This document shows, in pieces, positions 37,674 to 50,250 of a stretch of DNA of 64,000 bases (its first letter is position 1; the number at the start of each line of letters is the position of its first letter). Made by a program: the position numbers and the translations under genes. The notes beneath the pieces were generated by a model, which did no database searches, was not told where the DNA came from, and worked only from the letters and a program-made list of their open reading frames with translations. The DNA is from Diadema setosum (Eukaryota; Echinodermata; Echinoidea; Diadematoida; Diadematidae), in NCBI GenBank assembly GCA_033980235.1, contig CM067065.1, positions 30,071,155 to 30,135,154 of the forward strand, written 5' to 3'.

Positions 37674-37701
37674 TAATGATGATGATGATAATAATAATAA
37701 T
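37566..37701. repeat. (TAA)n / (GAT)n microsatellite
   Basis: TAA repeats bracketed by GAT triplets at both sides, directly after MITE M copy 1. Confidence 0.95.
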
Positions 37702-38023
37702 TGTAATAATGATTTTGTCCGAGGACGTAAAGCACACTGGGAGAGAATGAAATTCGATAAGGAGTTGGGAGTCATATCCGCTATGCCACAGTGCCCCAGT
37801 CCTATAATCTTGATAATCATCTTGATAATCATCCTACAATCTTGATAATGAAGTAATGGAAAACAAATCTCCGTCACTTCCGAGAATCTTACAGCCCAGC
37901 GATGCATGATCTCTTCAGCGAGGAAATTTAATCCAATAATGAAGCTCATCCAAATTGCTCGAAAATTGAAATTTGAATGAATGGATCATTATCTTGGTGT
38001 TATCGGCGGAATTTTGAGTCGAT

Positions 38024-38078
38024 TTCTATCTATCTATCTATCTATCTATCTATCCATCTATCTATCCATCTATCTATA
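38024..38078. repeat. (TCTA)n microsatellite
   Basis: TCTA repeats with two TCCA variants. A shorter degenerate CTAT tract lies at 27424-27465. Confidence 0.95.
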
Positions 38079-38596
38079 TAAGATAAGGCACTTTACCCAT
38101 ACCCTCTCAGCAAAACATTAAATATGAACCTCAGTGGACTTGTTCAGGCCACTGCTTGGAAGTCAACAGTATCTACAATTTGAATAATGCACAAAACTCA
38201 ACTACTCAGTAGTTCGGTGTGTCAGCCACACTTAAGCCTTTTTGTTGCAGTCTTCTGTATCTTTTATCTATAAACACAAATCTAAAAGTATAAGAGCTGA
38301 TGTAATAACATATAGAGTGTGTGGCAATTATGTATATAGAAATGTTTGTAAGTTTGGATGAACTTTCTTCACAAAATATACATGATGGACACACATGCAG
38401 TGCATGGGTCTGCAAAGGTAGCCTAGTAATGTACTGGAATTTACGGTGAGCCCCGAAAAAAATTCAATTCAAAATCTAACGGTCAATAAAAATGTACTAA
38501 ATTTTACCTTCCACTTTCAATACTTTATGGGAGTTTCTAAAATGATACTCTCTTCAACATACCACTGTATTTATACAACTCTTCATTTAAGGCATG

Positions 38597-38879
38597 CCAA
38601 TGGGATTCCCTACCTTTAAGATACGTAGTTCTGCCAGCCGCTCCAGCTATACCTCAATGAAGGAGTACAATCAAGCAAAACTACGTAACTATTGCAGTTA
38701 CGTAGTTCTGCCAGCTCAATGACGTCATTTTTACCCCAAACCTTGATATTTGAGAATTCTTATTTAAAAATTATAAGTTATAACATCGTGATTATTTCAA
38801 CATATTAAGCATGATGTTATAAAAAAAAATCAATAAGCCAATAAAAAAAAAAAAAAAATCGAGATACGTAGTTGTGCCA
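38597..38879. repeat. Cluster of ATACGTAGTTCTGCCAG motifs
   Basis: Motif copies at 38621, 38699 and 38864 (GTTGTG variant), plus an inverse half-site at 38677, within about 260 bp. The arrangement recalls the iterated motifs of elements A-C, but no terminal inverted repeats were identified, so this may be a fragment. Confidence 0.35.
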
Positions 38880-39011
38880 AATCACGGCTGTGTGTAACCG
38901 CCCTGTAGGCTAAGGGGGGGGGGGGGGGGGGGGTGGATGGGTGGGAGTGTGGAGGGATGACAGTGCAAAGACTCATACAAATATACAGGCATTTGATACA
39001 GGTTTTTTTTT

Positions 39012-39300
39012 TTTTACATGCCTTTTGGTGATTTTTGTTCTGTTGGGACTGGCAACGCTGTCCTTCGGTTGATAGGACATAAAATGGAGGTCCCGTGTAT
39101 GAGAGAGTAATAACTCATGCACGTAAAAGATCCCGCTTCATTCAATCATCGCAAAGAGCAGGGTGTCTAACCCGGTGAAGTGGTCCCACCTCACATCCAA
39201 CTGGACCCCATGGAAGACCAGCTTAACGTAGCTGAATATGGGCTATCCAGCCATCTTCGCAGATGGAAATAAACAAACAAAACAAACAAACAAACAAACG
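39012..39300 (+). repeat. SINE-like element with (AAAC)n tail
   Basis: A segment with GTCCTTCGGTTGATAGGACA, GGAGGTCCCGTGT and CACGTAAAAGATCCC ends in AAAC repeats (39269-39299). It resembles a core sequence widespread in aquatic-animal SINEs; the assignment is from memory and unconfirmed. No clear tRNA head is visible. Confidence 0.45.
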
Positions 39301-40360
39301 CTACAAGTGAGGGAACAGCAGTGACAGACGGACAATCCAAGCGAGTAATATCGATTCATCTATAATCATTTCTACTTTGCATCATTTCGCAACATGCGTA
39401 CATTAATGATTTAAAATTATTCAATAAGCTCCTTCCCCCCACCCCCAAAAGACACTTTTAAATCTTATATGTATGCCTGATATATGCATGAAAATATCAG
39501 AACGTTTGAAACACCTTTGTATAACAAGTGATGATAATAACTAATATAACATACATTTTTTTAGTAATGATTACTGCAATCGACACATCTCAAATTTTTT
39601 AGGGATTCTCTACTATAACAAGCACTGTATAATTTGCCATTTGCAGATGAAACAAAAACCCAACATTAATATTAGTGCCTTAAAATAGTTCTAAAATGTG
39701 GGTTAGGGATAGCAACAACCATTGTAAAATTTGAATCCGTATAATCGATGTTAAGTATTGTTAAATTCACAAAATGTGGACAATAGGTATAATAACAATG
39801 CTTCCAGACTAAACCATCTACAGTTATGGTTTATTGAGAAAAATGTTGATATTTCCTTATACAAGTATTTTAGGCTTTATGTGAAAATTTTATATGGTAG
39901 GATTTTTGAGGTACAACACACCTACACAATATGCGTCAAATGTGATATCTTGAACATTTTTAAGATCACCGCTCCCAAAGGTAAACTGGACCTTTGAGCA
40001 CAATAAAAATAGAACTATACTTACATTTTGCAAAGGGAAGTCTCTGTCGATGATTCTTTTCTATCAATCACTCTACAATCAAAGAAAGTTTGCAATGATT
40101 TGGACCTGCACTCTTTTAGTGATGATAAGTGAGTGAGATGGGGCCTATTGTTATTAAATGTGATCAGGAGAAAAATAAAATTATATGCCAGAGCAACTAT
40201 TCTAGAAGGAAAACGTATATATTTGATAAATATCAGTAACTTATGTAGGCATTAACCTCTTGCTAATCGATCGCAAGACTAAGCAATCCCGAGATAACAT
40301 TTTTTTTTTTTTTTTAATGAATGTACTGTCTTGCTGAAAGACTAAGCAATCCCGAGATAA

Positions 40361-40395
<35 letters not shown>

Positions 40396-41663
40396 GAATG
40401 TACTGTCTTGCTGAAAGTACAGCTCGATTTGATATTAGCAAAAGTAAGTGAGCAGTGTATATTGTTTGGGTTGTTTTCCGGTGCAGTGTATATAATTGTT
40501 TGGGTTGTTTTCCGGTGCAGTGCATATATAATCTTTACGAATGCACTGTTTTGCTGAAAGTACAGCTTGGCTTGATTTCAATTGTGTTACGCTGAGTCGT
40601 GGATTTTGTAATATATGTGATTTGAGTTGTCATGAATTTGTTTTGAATATGGAATCAATAGAAGGTTGTGGAAAAAAAATCTGATTTCCTTCTCTTTGAT
40701 GAACATCTCTATTATTGCATATAGCCAACAATAGAACAGCTCGCTTACACAAAAGTGTCAGACTAGACGAACTTTAAAGATCTAATTTGATTACTTTGCT
40801 ATTTTTCATACTTTAATTGCTTTATAGTAGCTGTTTCTTCGATAGGGCGTGGCGGAGAGGAGAAAAAAAAAATAAGTGTCACGCGTGTACCAACTAAATG
40901 AGTTTTGGAATCCCTTACATATTCAGAATGTAGAGAAATGACCCGTTGGACATTTCTCGCCCAAAAAATTATCCATATTGGATATATATTCGACATTTAA
41001 AATATATTTGACAAGTTGTTAGAGGAATCATGTGAATTTTCATAAATTCTTTACAAATTTCATTCTTTGGTTATATTGGCATTGAGTTTTCTTCTTCAAA
41101 TATTATCACTTGCATACGTGATGTAAATTATGCATGCATTTTTTGTATGATCATTTATAGATTTGATTTATTTTTTTTGCTTGAATCATTCAATCTTTTA
41201 CTTTGTTATAGTGATAAAAATAACCAAATGTTGGAATTACGTGTGAATCGATACTATCTTGGTTTGATCCATCGATATAACTTATATCAAAATACTATTA
41301 TATCGATAGTTTAATCGCGACGCTTTTGGGTCTGGACGTAAAACACTATATATGAGGGTTCATTGGTCCTCATTCTCCTTTACCTCTGTTTGACATCCTT
41401 CTGTCCATTATTTTGCTTCCATCCCCAGCGGAACTCTGTTGTTGCATTAATAAAAAAAAATGATTCCCTGCAAACTTGTTCATTTTTGCCTTACTGACGG
41501 ACAAATACACAAATTTAAAATGCTCAAATTGATCTTAAGCGTACTAAATCGACGAAAGGCACCAAATGCCACCTTTCAGCCCGAAGTCAAGAAAGTGGTA
41601 CTTAATGAAACCATGGTTTAAACCATTGACAAAAACCATGGAGCGCCAAGTGTCGCACGGAAT
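39301..41663. other. Intergenic DNA, nothing recognised
   Basis: Apart from the small duplication at 40276-40530, no gene or transposon family was identified. Confidence 0.4.
40276..40425 (+). repeat. Tandem duplication with expanding poly-T
   Basis: GACTAAGCAATCCCGAGATA, a poly-T run, and ATGAATGTACTGTCTTGCTG occur twice; the T run is 15-16 in the first and about 29 in the second copy. A second small duplication (TTGTTTGGGTTGTTTTCCGG) follows at 40458-40530. Confidence 0.85.
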
Positions 41664-41795
41664 ATTTCGTTACGAAATTGGTCATTTCGTCGACAAAATG
41701 ACCGTTTCATTAACGAAATTATCATTTGGTGGACGAAATGTTCATTTAAAATTTTGTTATTTCGTTACGAAATAATCATTTCATTGACAAAATGG
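41664..41795. repeat. ~20-bp tandem repeat of ACGAAAT-NN-TCATTTCGT
   Basis: About six degenerate units, each itself nearly palindromic: ACGAAATTGGTCATTTCGTC, ACAAAATGACCGTTTCATTA, ACGAAATTATCATTTGGTGG and so on. Spacing is about 20-21 bp apart from one longer unit. Confidence 0.7.
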
Positions 41796-41952
41796 CGTTC
41801 TGCACATGCGCGGGGCAGCTGTTTCAACTCTTCAACCAGGAAGGTTGCGTCGTCTAAGCGTTTTCCCGTCGCAGCTCTTAAATCTTGTTAGTAGGCCTAT
41901 CTCCCCCGCACAATGACGTCACCTGTATACTGGATTCCATCCCACCCCTCGA

Positions 41953-42573
41953 ATGCCCACAACAATAATGTTTATTGTTGCTCTGTTTTGCAGCCTTCAT
42001 AAAACAGAACTTAGTAAACTGCAACGTCTTCAGAATTGTGCCGCTAGATTACTTACTTTCACGAAGAAAACTACCCATACTACCCCACTAAATACTTCGG
42101 TCCCTACACTGGCTCCCTGTAGAAGAACGTATTAACTTCAGGATTCTTCTTCTTGTCTACTACTTGGTCTTCTACTTCGCACAAATTTGCCCTGCCTACT
42201 TTCAAAATACCCTCCATCTTCACCAACCTCCACGAAATCTCCGTTCATCGAACTGGCAAAAATTACAGGTACCTCGAATCAAGCATCGGGGTTGTGCTTT
42301 TTCATATACATGGGCCCAAAAGTTTGGAATAGCCTGCGAAAATCTCTTCGAACAAGCATCTTTTGTTGATGCTTTAAAAAAGAACATCAAGACCTATACC
42401 TTTCCAATTCAAATTGACAACTATTTACCTGTATGTTATAGGCCTATGTGTAAGTATTGTTTGTTTATTGATCTTATATCTTGTGTGATACTCTGTTGTA
42501 AGGTGATACTGTACTCTGTTCTTCAGTGCCATAAGGATCTTTTTAGGTAGAATGAGCGCTTTATAAGAGTCTC

Positions 42574-42618
<45 letters not shown>

Positions 42619-42631
42619 TACTACTACTACT
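41953..42631 (+). pseudogene. LINE 3' end fragment with (TTA)n tail
   Basis: Frameshifted coding reads KTELSKLQRLQNCAARLLTF, then TPLNTS and, after shifts, PPRNLRSSNWQKLQVPRIKH and the KVWNSLRKSLRTS type end. This is the C-terminal region seen in CR1/L2-like non-LTR elements. It is followed by GCGCTTTATAAGAG and a TTA repeat (42577-42631), the microsatellite tail usual for such elements. Strongly 5'-truncated. Confidence 0.75.
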
Positions 42632-43096
42632 CTATAAGTAGATACACGAGATCATTAGTTTGGTTGGTGCAATTGGTAAGATAAATGTCAATATTCCTAG
42701 CTCCTTTCGCCGCTTTTAAGGCAAAAAAAAAAAAAAAAAAAAAAAGGATTGGCGAAATGCGACCGACACTAAAAAAGTCCCAGACATTACAGGCTGCAAA
42801 GATTTATTCTTTGCTATCGCGTATAGATAGCACAGTATTTCGATATCGATAGTGCAATCGTTCTCTTCAATCTTTTCTCATTTGAGTTTCACAACTTTCA
42901 TCCTTTTTTTTTTTTGCGATTTATCAGCTTGTTTTTATTTAATCCGCGTGTGTAACAACATTATTTCCTTTAGAATATTCGGTTGTTTCACATATTTTTT
43001 TTTTTTTTTTTTTTTTTTGGGGGGGGGGGGGGGGGAAGTAAAAGAAAAATCGACCTACCGCCTCGCTTGTCATGTGGCCCGGTACGTCGATACACC

Positions 43097-43097
<1 letters not shown>

Positions 43098-43159
<62 letters not shown>

Positions 43160-43165
43160 GTGTGT
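43098..43165. repeat. (GT)n microsatellite
   Basis: GT repeats with one GC change near the right end; a T-run followed by a G-run lies just left (42994-43035). Confidence 0.97.
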
Positions 43166-43189
43166 TTTGCAGTCTCTCTTCTCCAACAA

Positions 43190-43523
43190 TAGGGAGCTTT
43201 AGATTTTGATGCGCGGACGTTTGAGACGACGCTTGCGCTGGACGTTCTCATCTTCCCTGCGTCGTGCTGAAAAGTAGCTTTAGATTACGCTGGGACGCAA
43301 CGTATAAAAAATAAAATCGCGCCCCCATATTATGATCGGTACATGAAGTAGTTCTCTACGTTGCAAACTGTGCCGACGTAAAAATAGCCCAGTGCGCGTA
43401 GTGAAAAGCTCAGGCGACGCAAGCTAAAAAAATAGATCGACTTGACGCGGGCTTCTGCGCACGCTCAGAACATGTTTTTTTTTTCCTCTGAACGTCCGCG
43501 CGTCTAAAATCTAAAGCTCCCTA
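43190..43523. mobile_element. TA-flanked MITE, family M, copy 2
   Basis: Same TIRs and interior as 37211-37535. It begins about 25 bp after a long GT repeat. Confidence 0.8.
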
Positions 43524-43776
43524 TTGTTTCGGCAAGCCGTCTGTGATGAGTGTCCCTATTACATTTGAGCTTCCTAGCAAGCCTCTGTTTCAGCAGTTAC
43601 AAACTAAACCCAAATATCTATCACCCTAACACTGTACCCTGAGTCCTTGGAGAAATTAAGACATGATCAATTGACGCAGGAGCAAAATTATTATGTCGCT
43701 TGTCACCATTTTGGCACCTTGTAAGCAAAAATGTCACATGTCTGGCATTTCTTTTGCAAAGTCCTTTTTCTTCTCA

Positions 43777-44397
43777 AAGGGAAAATCCAGTTCAAATATA
43801 AGTTAATATGATAAAAGAGTAAAATATTACAACTTCAGTGGTATAAATTTGATCGAAATTGAATGTAAAACGAGGAAGTTATGACATTTTGAAGTTTCCC
43901 TATTTTAGGGGGAAACAGTTCTTGAACAGTCAAATGAATGCAAATGGAGAAGTGAGCATGTCATTCCCTCAAACTTACCATAATTATGGTTTGTACACAA
44001 AATGTTGAAATTTCCAGTTTTTCATTCAACCGAAATTACGCCCTAGGCTCAAATCCTAGTATAGCTAACTGGTCACTATTCTGAAGTTATTCAACCAGGA
44101 ATAGCGTCATGTTTCAAACTTCAATGAGAGAAACAATAAATTTTTGTCATTTTTTTTTTTTTTGTACACGATCATTGGAAAATTGTGAGGGTATGACGTG
44201 TAACTCACTCATTTGCATATTCATATCCACTGTACAAGAACTGTTTTGCAGAAATTAGCAAAACTTCAAAATGTCATAACTTCTTATTTTTCATCCGATT
44301 GCAGTCAAATTTTGTTACTGTTGTACACGTAAGATTTTACTCTTTTTTATCAGACTAAACTGTATTGGGACTGGATTTTCTATTTAAAAGAGATATG
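43777..44397. mobile_element. Foldback MITE, family L, copy 2
   Basis: GGGAAAATCCAGT at the left pairs with ACTGGATTTTC at the right, followed by TTTAA. The same inner palindrome as copy 1 (GGAAGTTATGACATTTTGAA). Confidence 0.65.
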
Positions 44398-45283
44398 ACA
44401 AAAAACAAAAACTCCTTATCTGTCGTGCACAATGTATAAAGCGTTTGATAAACCTGGCAATGTTAGTGTGATGGGAGATGATTTGCGCTTGGTTTCCAAC
44501 GTCCTTTCTTGATAGGATTGAACTCATTTCTTCTGGATTAGAGAGATTCATTTCCACCGTGAATGCCAATGTTATCACTCTTACCAAAATTTACCAAAAT
44601 TTGCCAAATTTGGTAAAATTATGTATTATGAAAGGCAGAGACATTACTGTTACTGTCATAGATCTCGTGTACTTTATTCAGTGGTGTCCATCATTTTAGT
44701 GATGACGGGCAAGTGATAAGTGAACAGAACTCTCATATTGTGTATATTATTATTACATTAATACACTGTTTGATGTTGGAAACGCTATTGTCTGGTCTAT
44801 TATTCGTATTAGAGAAATGTCCTAAACGATTGGACACTTCTACCTCAAAATTTCCTTATTCAGCTTTTATTCAGTTCTTTGACTTACTTACAGTAAAGGC
44901 ACCTATTTTTTAATACATTGTTTACATAATTTATTCTGTGGTTACTTAATGTTTCTTCTTCCTTGTAAGTATTACTTGCATAATATGTCTTATAAATATC
45001 ATCATATCACTAATCCAGTACGTACGTATAATTATCTATAAAGTTTTATTTTTTTATTTGTTTTATGTGCATAACCGATTTGATTCCCTTGTAATATACA
45101 TGTTGCAAAAATACCCAAATCCGGAGTGGTAGTTGAATCGATACTACTTGATTTAACCCGACGATGGAAATAATTTATACAAATCAATTGTTGACCCGTT
45201 CCATACTGAACTCTGAAATGGCAATAGACTTAATACACAGGCTACCACGTTCTCGTATGGAGAGGGTTAAAGTAACGCTTTTT

Positions 45284-45427
<144 letters not shown>

Positions 45428-46454
45428 GTTTTTCCTAGGTGTTTATCGATTACATTCAAATCATTCATGAATGATTACAGTGGCCCATTCCGGGTATAAG
45501 ATGAACAAAAGCAATACCAAGATAATTAAGATAAAAACACAAGCCATTTTTTTCAGTATATACAGCAAATTGATAATTTCTGACTTATAGAATATATGCA
45601 GATACTATAAGAATTTTCACCTTAAATTGAAGGAATAATTAAAAGAATTATATCGAAATTTAATAGGTACAGGCCTTACGATTTATCATAGCTTACCATC
45701 TTGCACAAATGATGATTATTTATGCACTGTGTACCTAGTACTAGTATATCGTATCATCATGCTCGTACATATTGCTAACCTTGTCGTGAATGTAAGTTGT
45801 TATGCTTTATATATATTTTCTTATCTTCGCTCAAGGAGAGAGAAATATTTGCCATTGAATAGGTTGTGATTTTTTTTTCGAATATTCACTAGGTATTTGT
45901 TATGCTTGTTATCTTTGACAAATTATTTCTGCTTCTATAGCTCTGCAATTCCTTCTACTGTATATACATTTTTTCTCGGTGCATCAAGTTGCGCCCATTT
46001 CGTGCTATCTTTGGCTGGCCCGAATTCTTAAACCCTCAAAAATATCTGCTCCACGATTATTTTCTTGGCAAATTTTGAATGGGTTGACAATTGTGCACCG
46101 CGAATTTGAAAACCCGCGTACTAGCATATTATGTTTTCTGTTTCAGCGAGAAAGATTATGATTCCGCAAAAGTGTTGACACTGGGGATGCGGAAACATAT
46201 TCTTTTTTTTTTTTTTTAACCTGCTCTTTGTTGTTGGAGTTCCCTCATTGCCAGAACGTTGTCCGTGTCAAAATCAATTCTTCGATTCCATGTCCTAGAA
46301 TCGATTACAGTAATTTGACCGAAAGCTGTGGCATACTAGTACGCTATTCTGCACTGATATCGATGTGCACACACTCTTCCATCGATCGTACCAAGGACCT
46401 AGTGGCCTTCAACAAATCGTAGGTCCATGATAGAGTGTACGATCGATCTCGCAG

Positions 46455-46463
46455 TATAAAAAG
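46455..46463 (+). promoter_or_regulatory. TATA box candidate of the MADF gene
   Basis: TATAAAAAG lies 119 bp upstream of the MADF start codon on the same strand, a spacing that allows a short 5' UTR. Nothing else in the 300 bp upstream stands out. This is a sequence match only. Confidence 0.4.
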
Positions 46464-46573
46464 CCAAAGTGAAACTGTTGCAAAAGGACAGCCGTTTTCG
46501 CGAAAGGCATGGGGCTGTTTTACGGTATAACTATTGTACATGGCATGCATTCACTATTGACGACTAAAGTAAA

Positions 46574-46706
46574 ATGTCGACGGAGGAACTTATTGAAGAA
46601 GTCCGCAAAAGAGAAATTTTGTACGACCCAGGACATTCTGAATTCAAGAATGCTTTGAAGAAAAATGTCGAGTGGGAATCCATCGGTGATTTCCTAGGGC
46701 TAAGTG
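46574..46706 (+). CDS. First coding exon of a MADF-domain protein
   Basis: From ATG 46574 the sequence reads MSTEELIEEVRKREILYDPG, then HSEFKNALKKNVEWESIGDF and LGLS, ending with one extra base at a consensus GTAAGT donor (46707). This is the N-terminal half of a MADF (Myb/SANT-like) domain: LIE-V, a LYD motif, an aromatic anchor (EF), and the conserved Trp followed by I-L/LGLS. MADF proteins are DNA-binding regulators, and many are domesticated relatives of transposon proteins. The second half, expected to begin with the K-RW-LRD type motif, was not found to the right; TE insertions may have lengthened the intron. A TATA box lies about 120 bp upstream. The domain call is firm; whether the gene is intact is unknown. 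Confidence 0.72.
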
Positions 46707-48195
46707 GTAAGTTACGGAATACGATAGCCGTAACTTAAACGCCTAACGTAACGGTTACTCGCTTGATTTTCTCGAGTTTGCATGGTTTGCATTTTGTCTC
46801 TTTTGTCACTGTATTGATATTTAATGCATGACGACGTTCACTCCCCTTACAGATATTGCAGATTATTCTTTTCCCTCATATTTTGCCATAGACGCAGACA
46901 GACTCGCAAACTAAAAGGCACCGTTTAGACGTAGGCCTATACCAATCAGTATAGTCCCACATATTGCCTATCGTGTGTCTGAAAAGGTATTCTAGAGGTG
47001 CACGTCATACACGTGCGAGCAATTATTCTAGATGGTCTAGATTCTAGGCCTAAAATTTATTTAGGCCTACTGAAATCTCGCAGAGACAGAAGAGATCGTG
47101 TTGCTGTTTAGACAGCAAGATCAGCCTGTATTCTGCGGAAACTATTTGTGGATTCAGGGAACCGTACCATGCATGCAAGATAGTGTAGGCCTACAAGAGG
47201 TCTTACGTTACTGATGTGTAGTTAGATCGATTGTTCATGTACAAAAGTTAGACCAAAGGTAACTATACACAGCCCTGTCGCTGTACACAAGTGTAAGTCG
47301 CGACAGGCTTAGCGCACGGGGTCTGGTCGGGCTAGACCAAAGGAAAAAAAAAAATGTTTAAACTCTTAGGCCTATGGATTTTTCTGCCTTTAGTCCCACA
47401 AATATACATACATGTAAGCTTACTACGTAGACAAGGCAATGTGTACCAGTCCATAAATGAATTAATTGAATGGATCACAATTTAACCAAGCAAGTCTATG
47501 ATAACAGCCACAAATAATGGGATTATCGGGTTAATAAAGCTGAATTTTTGCGCACTGTACTAGGTCTAGTACTAGTACTGTAGTATAATATTTAGTTCCT
47601 GACTGAGTCTTACTTTCCTTTGTTTTATATTTATTAGCTACTCGGTCAAACAGACAAAATGCCCTGGTCTGCGTCCAAAAGCAGGCAAGCAAAGGCAGGG
47701 TTCGAAATTGGCGATGGTCCGCTGGCCATTGGCCACCCAAAATCACGTCGGACTAGACTAGCTAAAAATAAAAAAATTCTGAAGTTACTAGGCCTAGTCC
47801 GTCTGGCTAGCCAAAATATTGCTTCAGTGTCAAAATTGATTCTAAGTAGTCCGCCTGGCTAGTTAAAAAAAAGTTAAGTGCGACCCCTGAAAAGGCATTG
47901 TTATATTTTTTATAATGAATTTCCACTGTTCTTTTCAATGGATGGGCCTAATTTCTGAGCAGTGCGTAATGGGAAACTGATGCTCTGCATCTGGAATGAC
48001 TTTGCCAGCTGAGAAATTGAGCTGGTTGCTTTCAAGTGCCTTGCTGAGCTGAGTGGTGAGAGTGGAGTTTGCAAAAGATTCCACCACCCCCCCCCCCCCC
48101 CCCCCCCACCATCTTTACTGCTTCTTCCAAATGCTCTGATATCTACTGCTGTGAAACAGTATACTAGTCTACAATGTATATTGACCAGGTCCTGC
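46707..48195 (+). other. Presumed MADF gene intron, nothing recognised
   Basis: Several TAGGCCTA words and a poly-C (48089-48107). No second MADF exon found. A GGCCA-rich patch at 47700-47760 may belong to the GGCCACC repeat family. Confidence 0.4.
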
Positions 48196-48929
48196 AGCAG
48201 GGCAAGTCCAAGATAAGGTCCCCTTAGAAGGCAAAATTTCATCTTTTAATAACTCAATATTGACATGTTTGGTATCATTTTGAAGCTTATGAGTTGAAGT
48301 TTTGATTTCCATGGAGGAAAAATATTGTATTATGTAAATTTATGCAAATTTCAATGGCTTCATTTGCATAACATATGGGACATTTATAAAAATTCATATT
48401 AAAAATGATATTTGATTAATATGTGGACATAAATCTAGAAGTTCATCAAATAGTTTAACTTGGTATGAAAATGTAGGGATTATGCAAATGATTATGCAAA
48501 TTAGCTCGTGTCCTATCATGAGATGTCCCATACCAAATTGAGGTCATTTTTGTAGGTTTTTTTCTGAAATTGCTAAGGTTATATTAATGCCCTTTTGGAA
48601 AGTTCAAATAAGTATCGTTTAGAGAAATTAAATACCATAGAAAAAAGAGAAAACAGTAAAAGAAATATTTTTTTATTAGGCATTGAAATAATGTTACGTA
48701 TGGGACAAATGTGTTACGTATGGGACATCCTCATAAATGTTGCATGTGAATGCATGTAGTTAGCTGGGAAGGTCTCTCAGTACACAAATGGTCAATCATC
48801 CTGAAGAAAGCATCCAAACATTGTGGCTACTTTTTTAGTTATAGACGCTTTAAACAATACATGTACTTGACTGAACAATTTTCAGAAAGGGGGAGGGGAA
48901 ATGGCAAAATACACAATGAAAAATCAGCA

Positions 48930-49140
48930 TTAAAGGGATGGTATAGTTTTTTTTTTTTGTGTGTGTAGAAATGGGGATTCAGTTTTCAACATTTAATGAG
49001 ATGATTGGAAACCAATTATATGAATTACTAAAGAGCATACAATCCTAAGACTAGAGGAATTCAAAGTTAAGTGATAGAGATCCAATTTGAAATGGTTGTG
49101 GTATTAAAAAAAATATAAAGTAAAATGAGTTTTTTTTTTT
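48930..49140. mobile_element. TTAA MITE, family F, copy 5 (left half only)
   Basis: TTAAAGGGATGGTATAG begins a copy that stops after about 210 bp, next to the long inverted repeat at 49169. It lies inside element C2, so it inserted later than C2. Confidence 0.6.
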
Positions 49141-49168
49141 TATTGCAAGTGATACACAAATTGTCCTT

Positions 49169-50250
49169 ATAGTCCATGGGCCAAGACCCGAAAAATGGGG
49201 TGCTGGTACCATCTGAGGTGGCACAACCTTTTTGGTGTCATTTTGTTTGTCGGGCATAGATATGCTTATCAAGCTATGATAGCATTTCCAAATGAGTAGC
49301 TTAGTCATAATAAATGAATTTTTAACCAATTTGGTCTCGTATTTAAACCCCTATACTTCTGAATCGAAACTAAACCGCTATACAAAGAAGAGCACTGCCT
49401 TCTGTATGTCCACAGGTGTTCTGTTGTAAACGCGGTGCGCTTAGTCTTTATTCAAGGCAGCGAAGGGAATATCCAAAGGGTTATGATGTCCACAGCTGTC
49501 ACGCGGTGCGCTTAGTTCTTTATCTAGACCAATGTACCGTTATCATATCTAAAGTTCCTCATAAAAGGGATTATCTATATATACTGTTTTTATACTACCC
49601 TATTAACAAACATCACTTTTAAACAAAAATCACTCTGTTCATTTACAATATCATTCATTATAATATATCGTAGTGTACCGGTACATTGTTTTTGCATTAT
49701 CTTATATTGTTGGAGGGAAATAAAGCGACATTGGCGTGGTATCGGCGTTTTCACCGTAGCGTTCACCGGAAAATGATAAATGATTGAAAAATACGGTAAA
49801 ATTCACTAGGAATTGCTTTTGTTTTTAGATAAAAGGATATAAACTGTATCATACGCTTTGGATATTCCCTTCGCCGTCTAGAATAAAGACTAAGCGCTGT
49901 GGACATCATAACTTTTGGATATTCCCTTCGCTGCCTTGAACAAAGACTAAGCGCACCGCGTTTACAACAGAACACCTGTGAACATACCATATAACTGCAT
50001 TTTACAGCTCTATGGAACATACAGAAGACAGTGCTCTTCTTTGTATGGCGGTTAGTTTCGATTCAGAAGTATAGGGATATAACAACGAGACCAAATTGGT
50101 TAAAAATTCATTTACTATGACTAAGCTACTCATTTGGAAATGCTATCATAGCTTGATAAGCATATCTATGCCCGACAAACAAAATGACACCAAAAAGGTT
50201 TTGCCACCTCAGATGGTACCAATATCTGGCCTGGCCCATGGACTATTATT
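49169..50250. repeat. Long inverted repeat inside element C2
   Basis: The left arm (about 49169-49520) and right arm (about 49870-50250) are inverted copies over roughly 350 bp, from ATAGTCCATGGGCCA through CTGTTGTAAACGCGGTGCGC. The loop is about 350 bp. Arms differ by small indels and substitutions. No coding potential. Confidence 0.8.

Noticed and set aside
38597..38879. A fourth complete iterated-motif element
   Set aside because: Only three full motifs and no terminal inverted repeats were found; kept as a low-confidence repeat.
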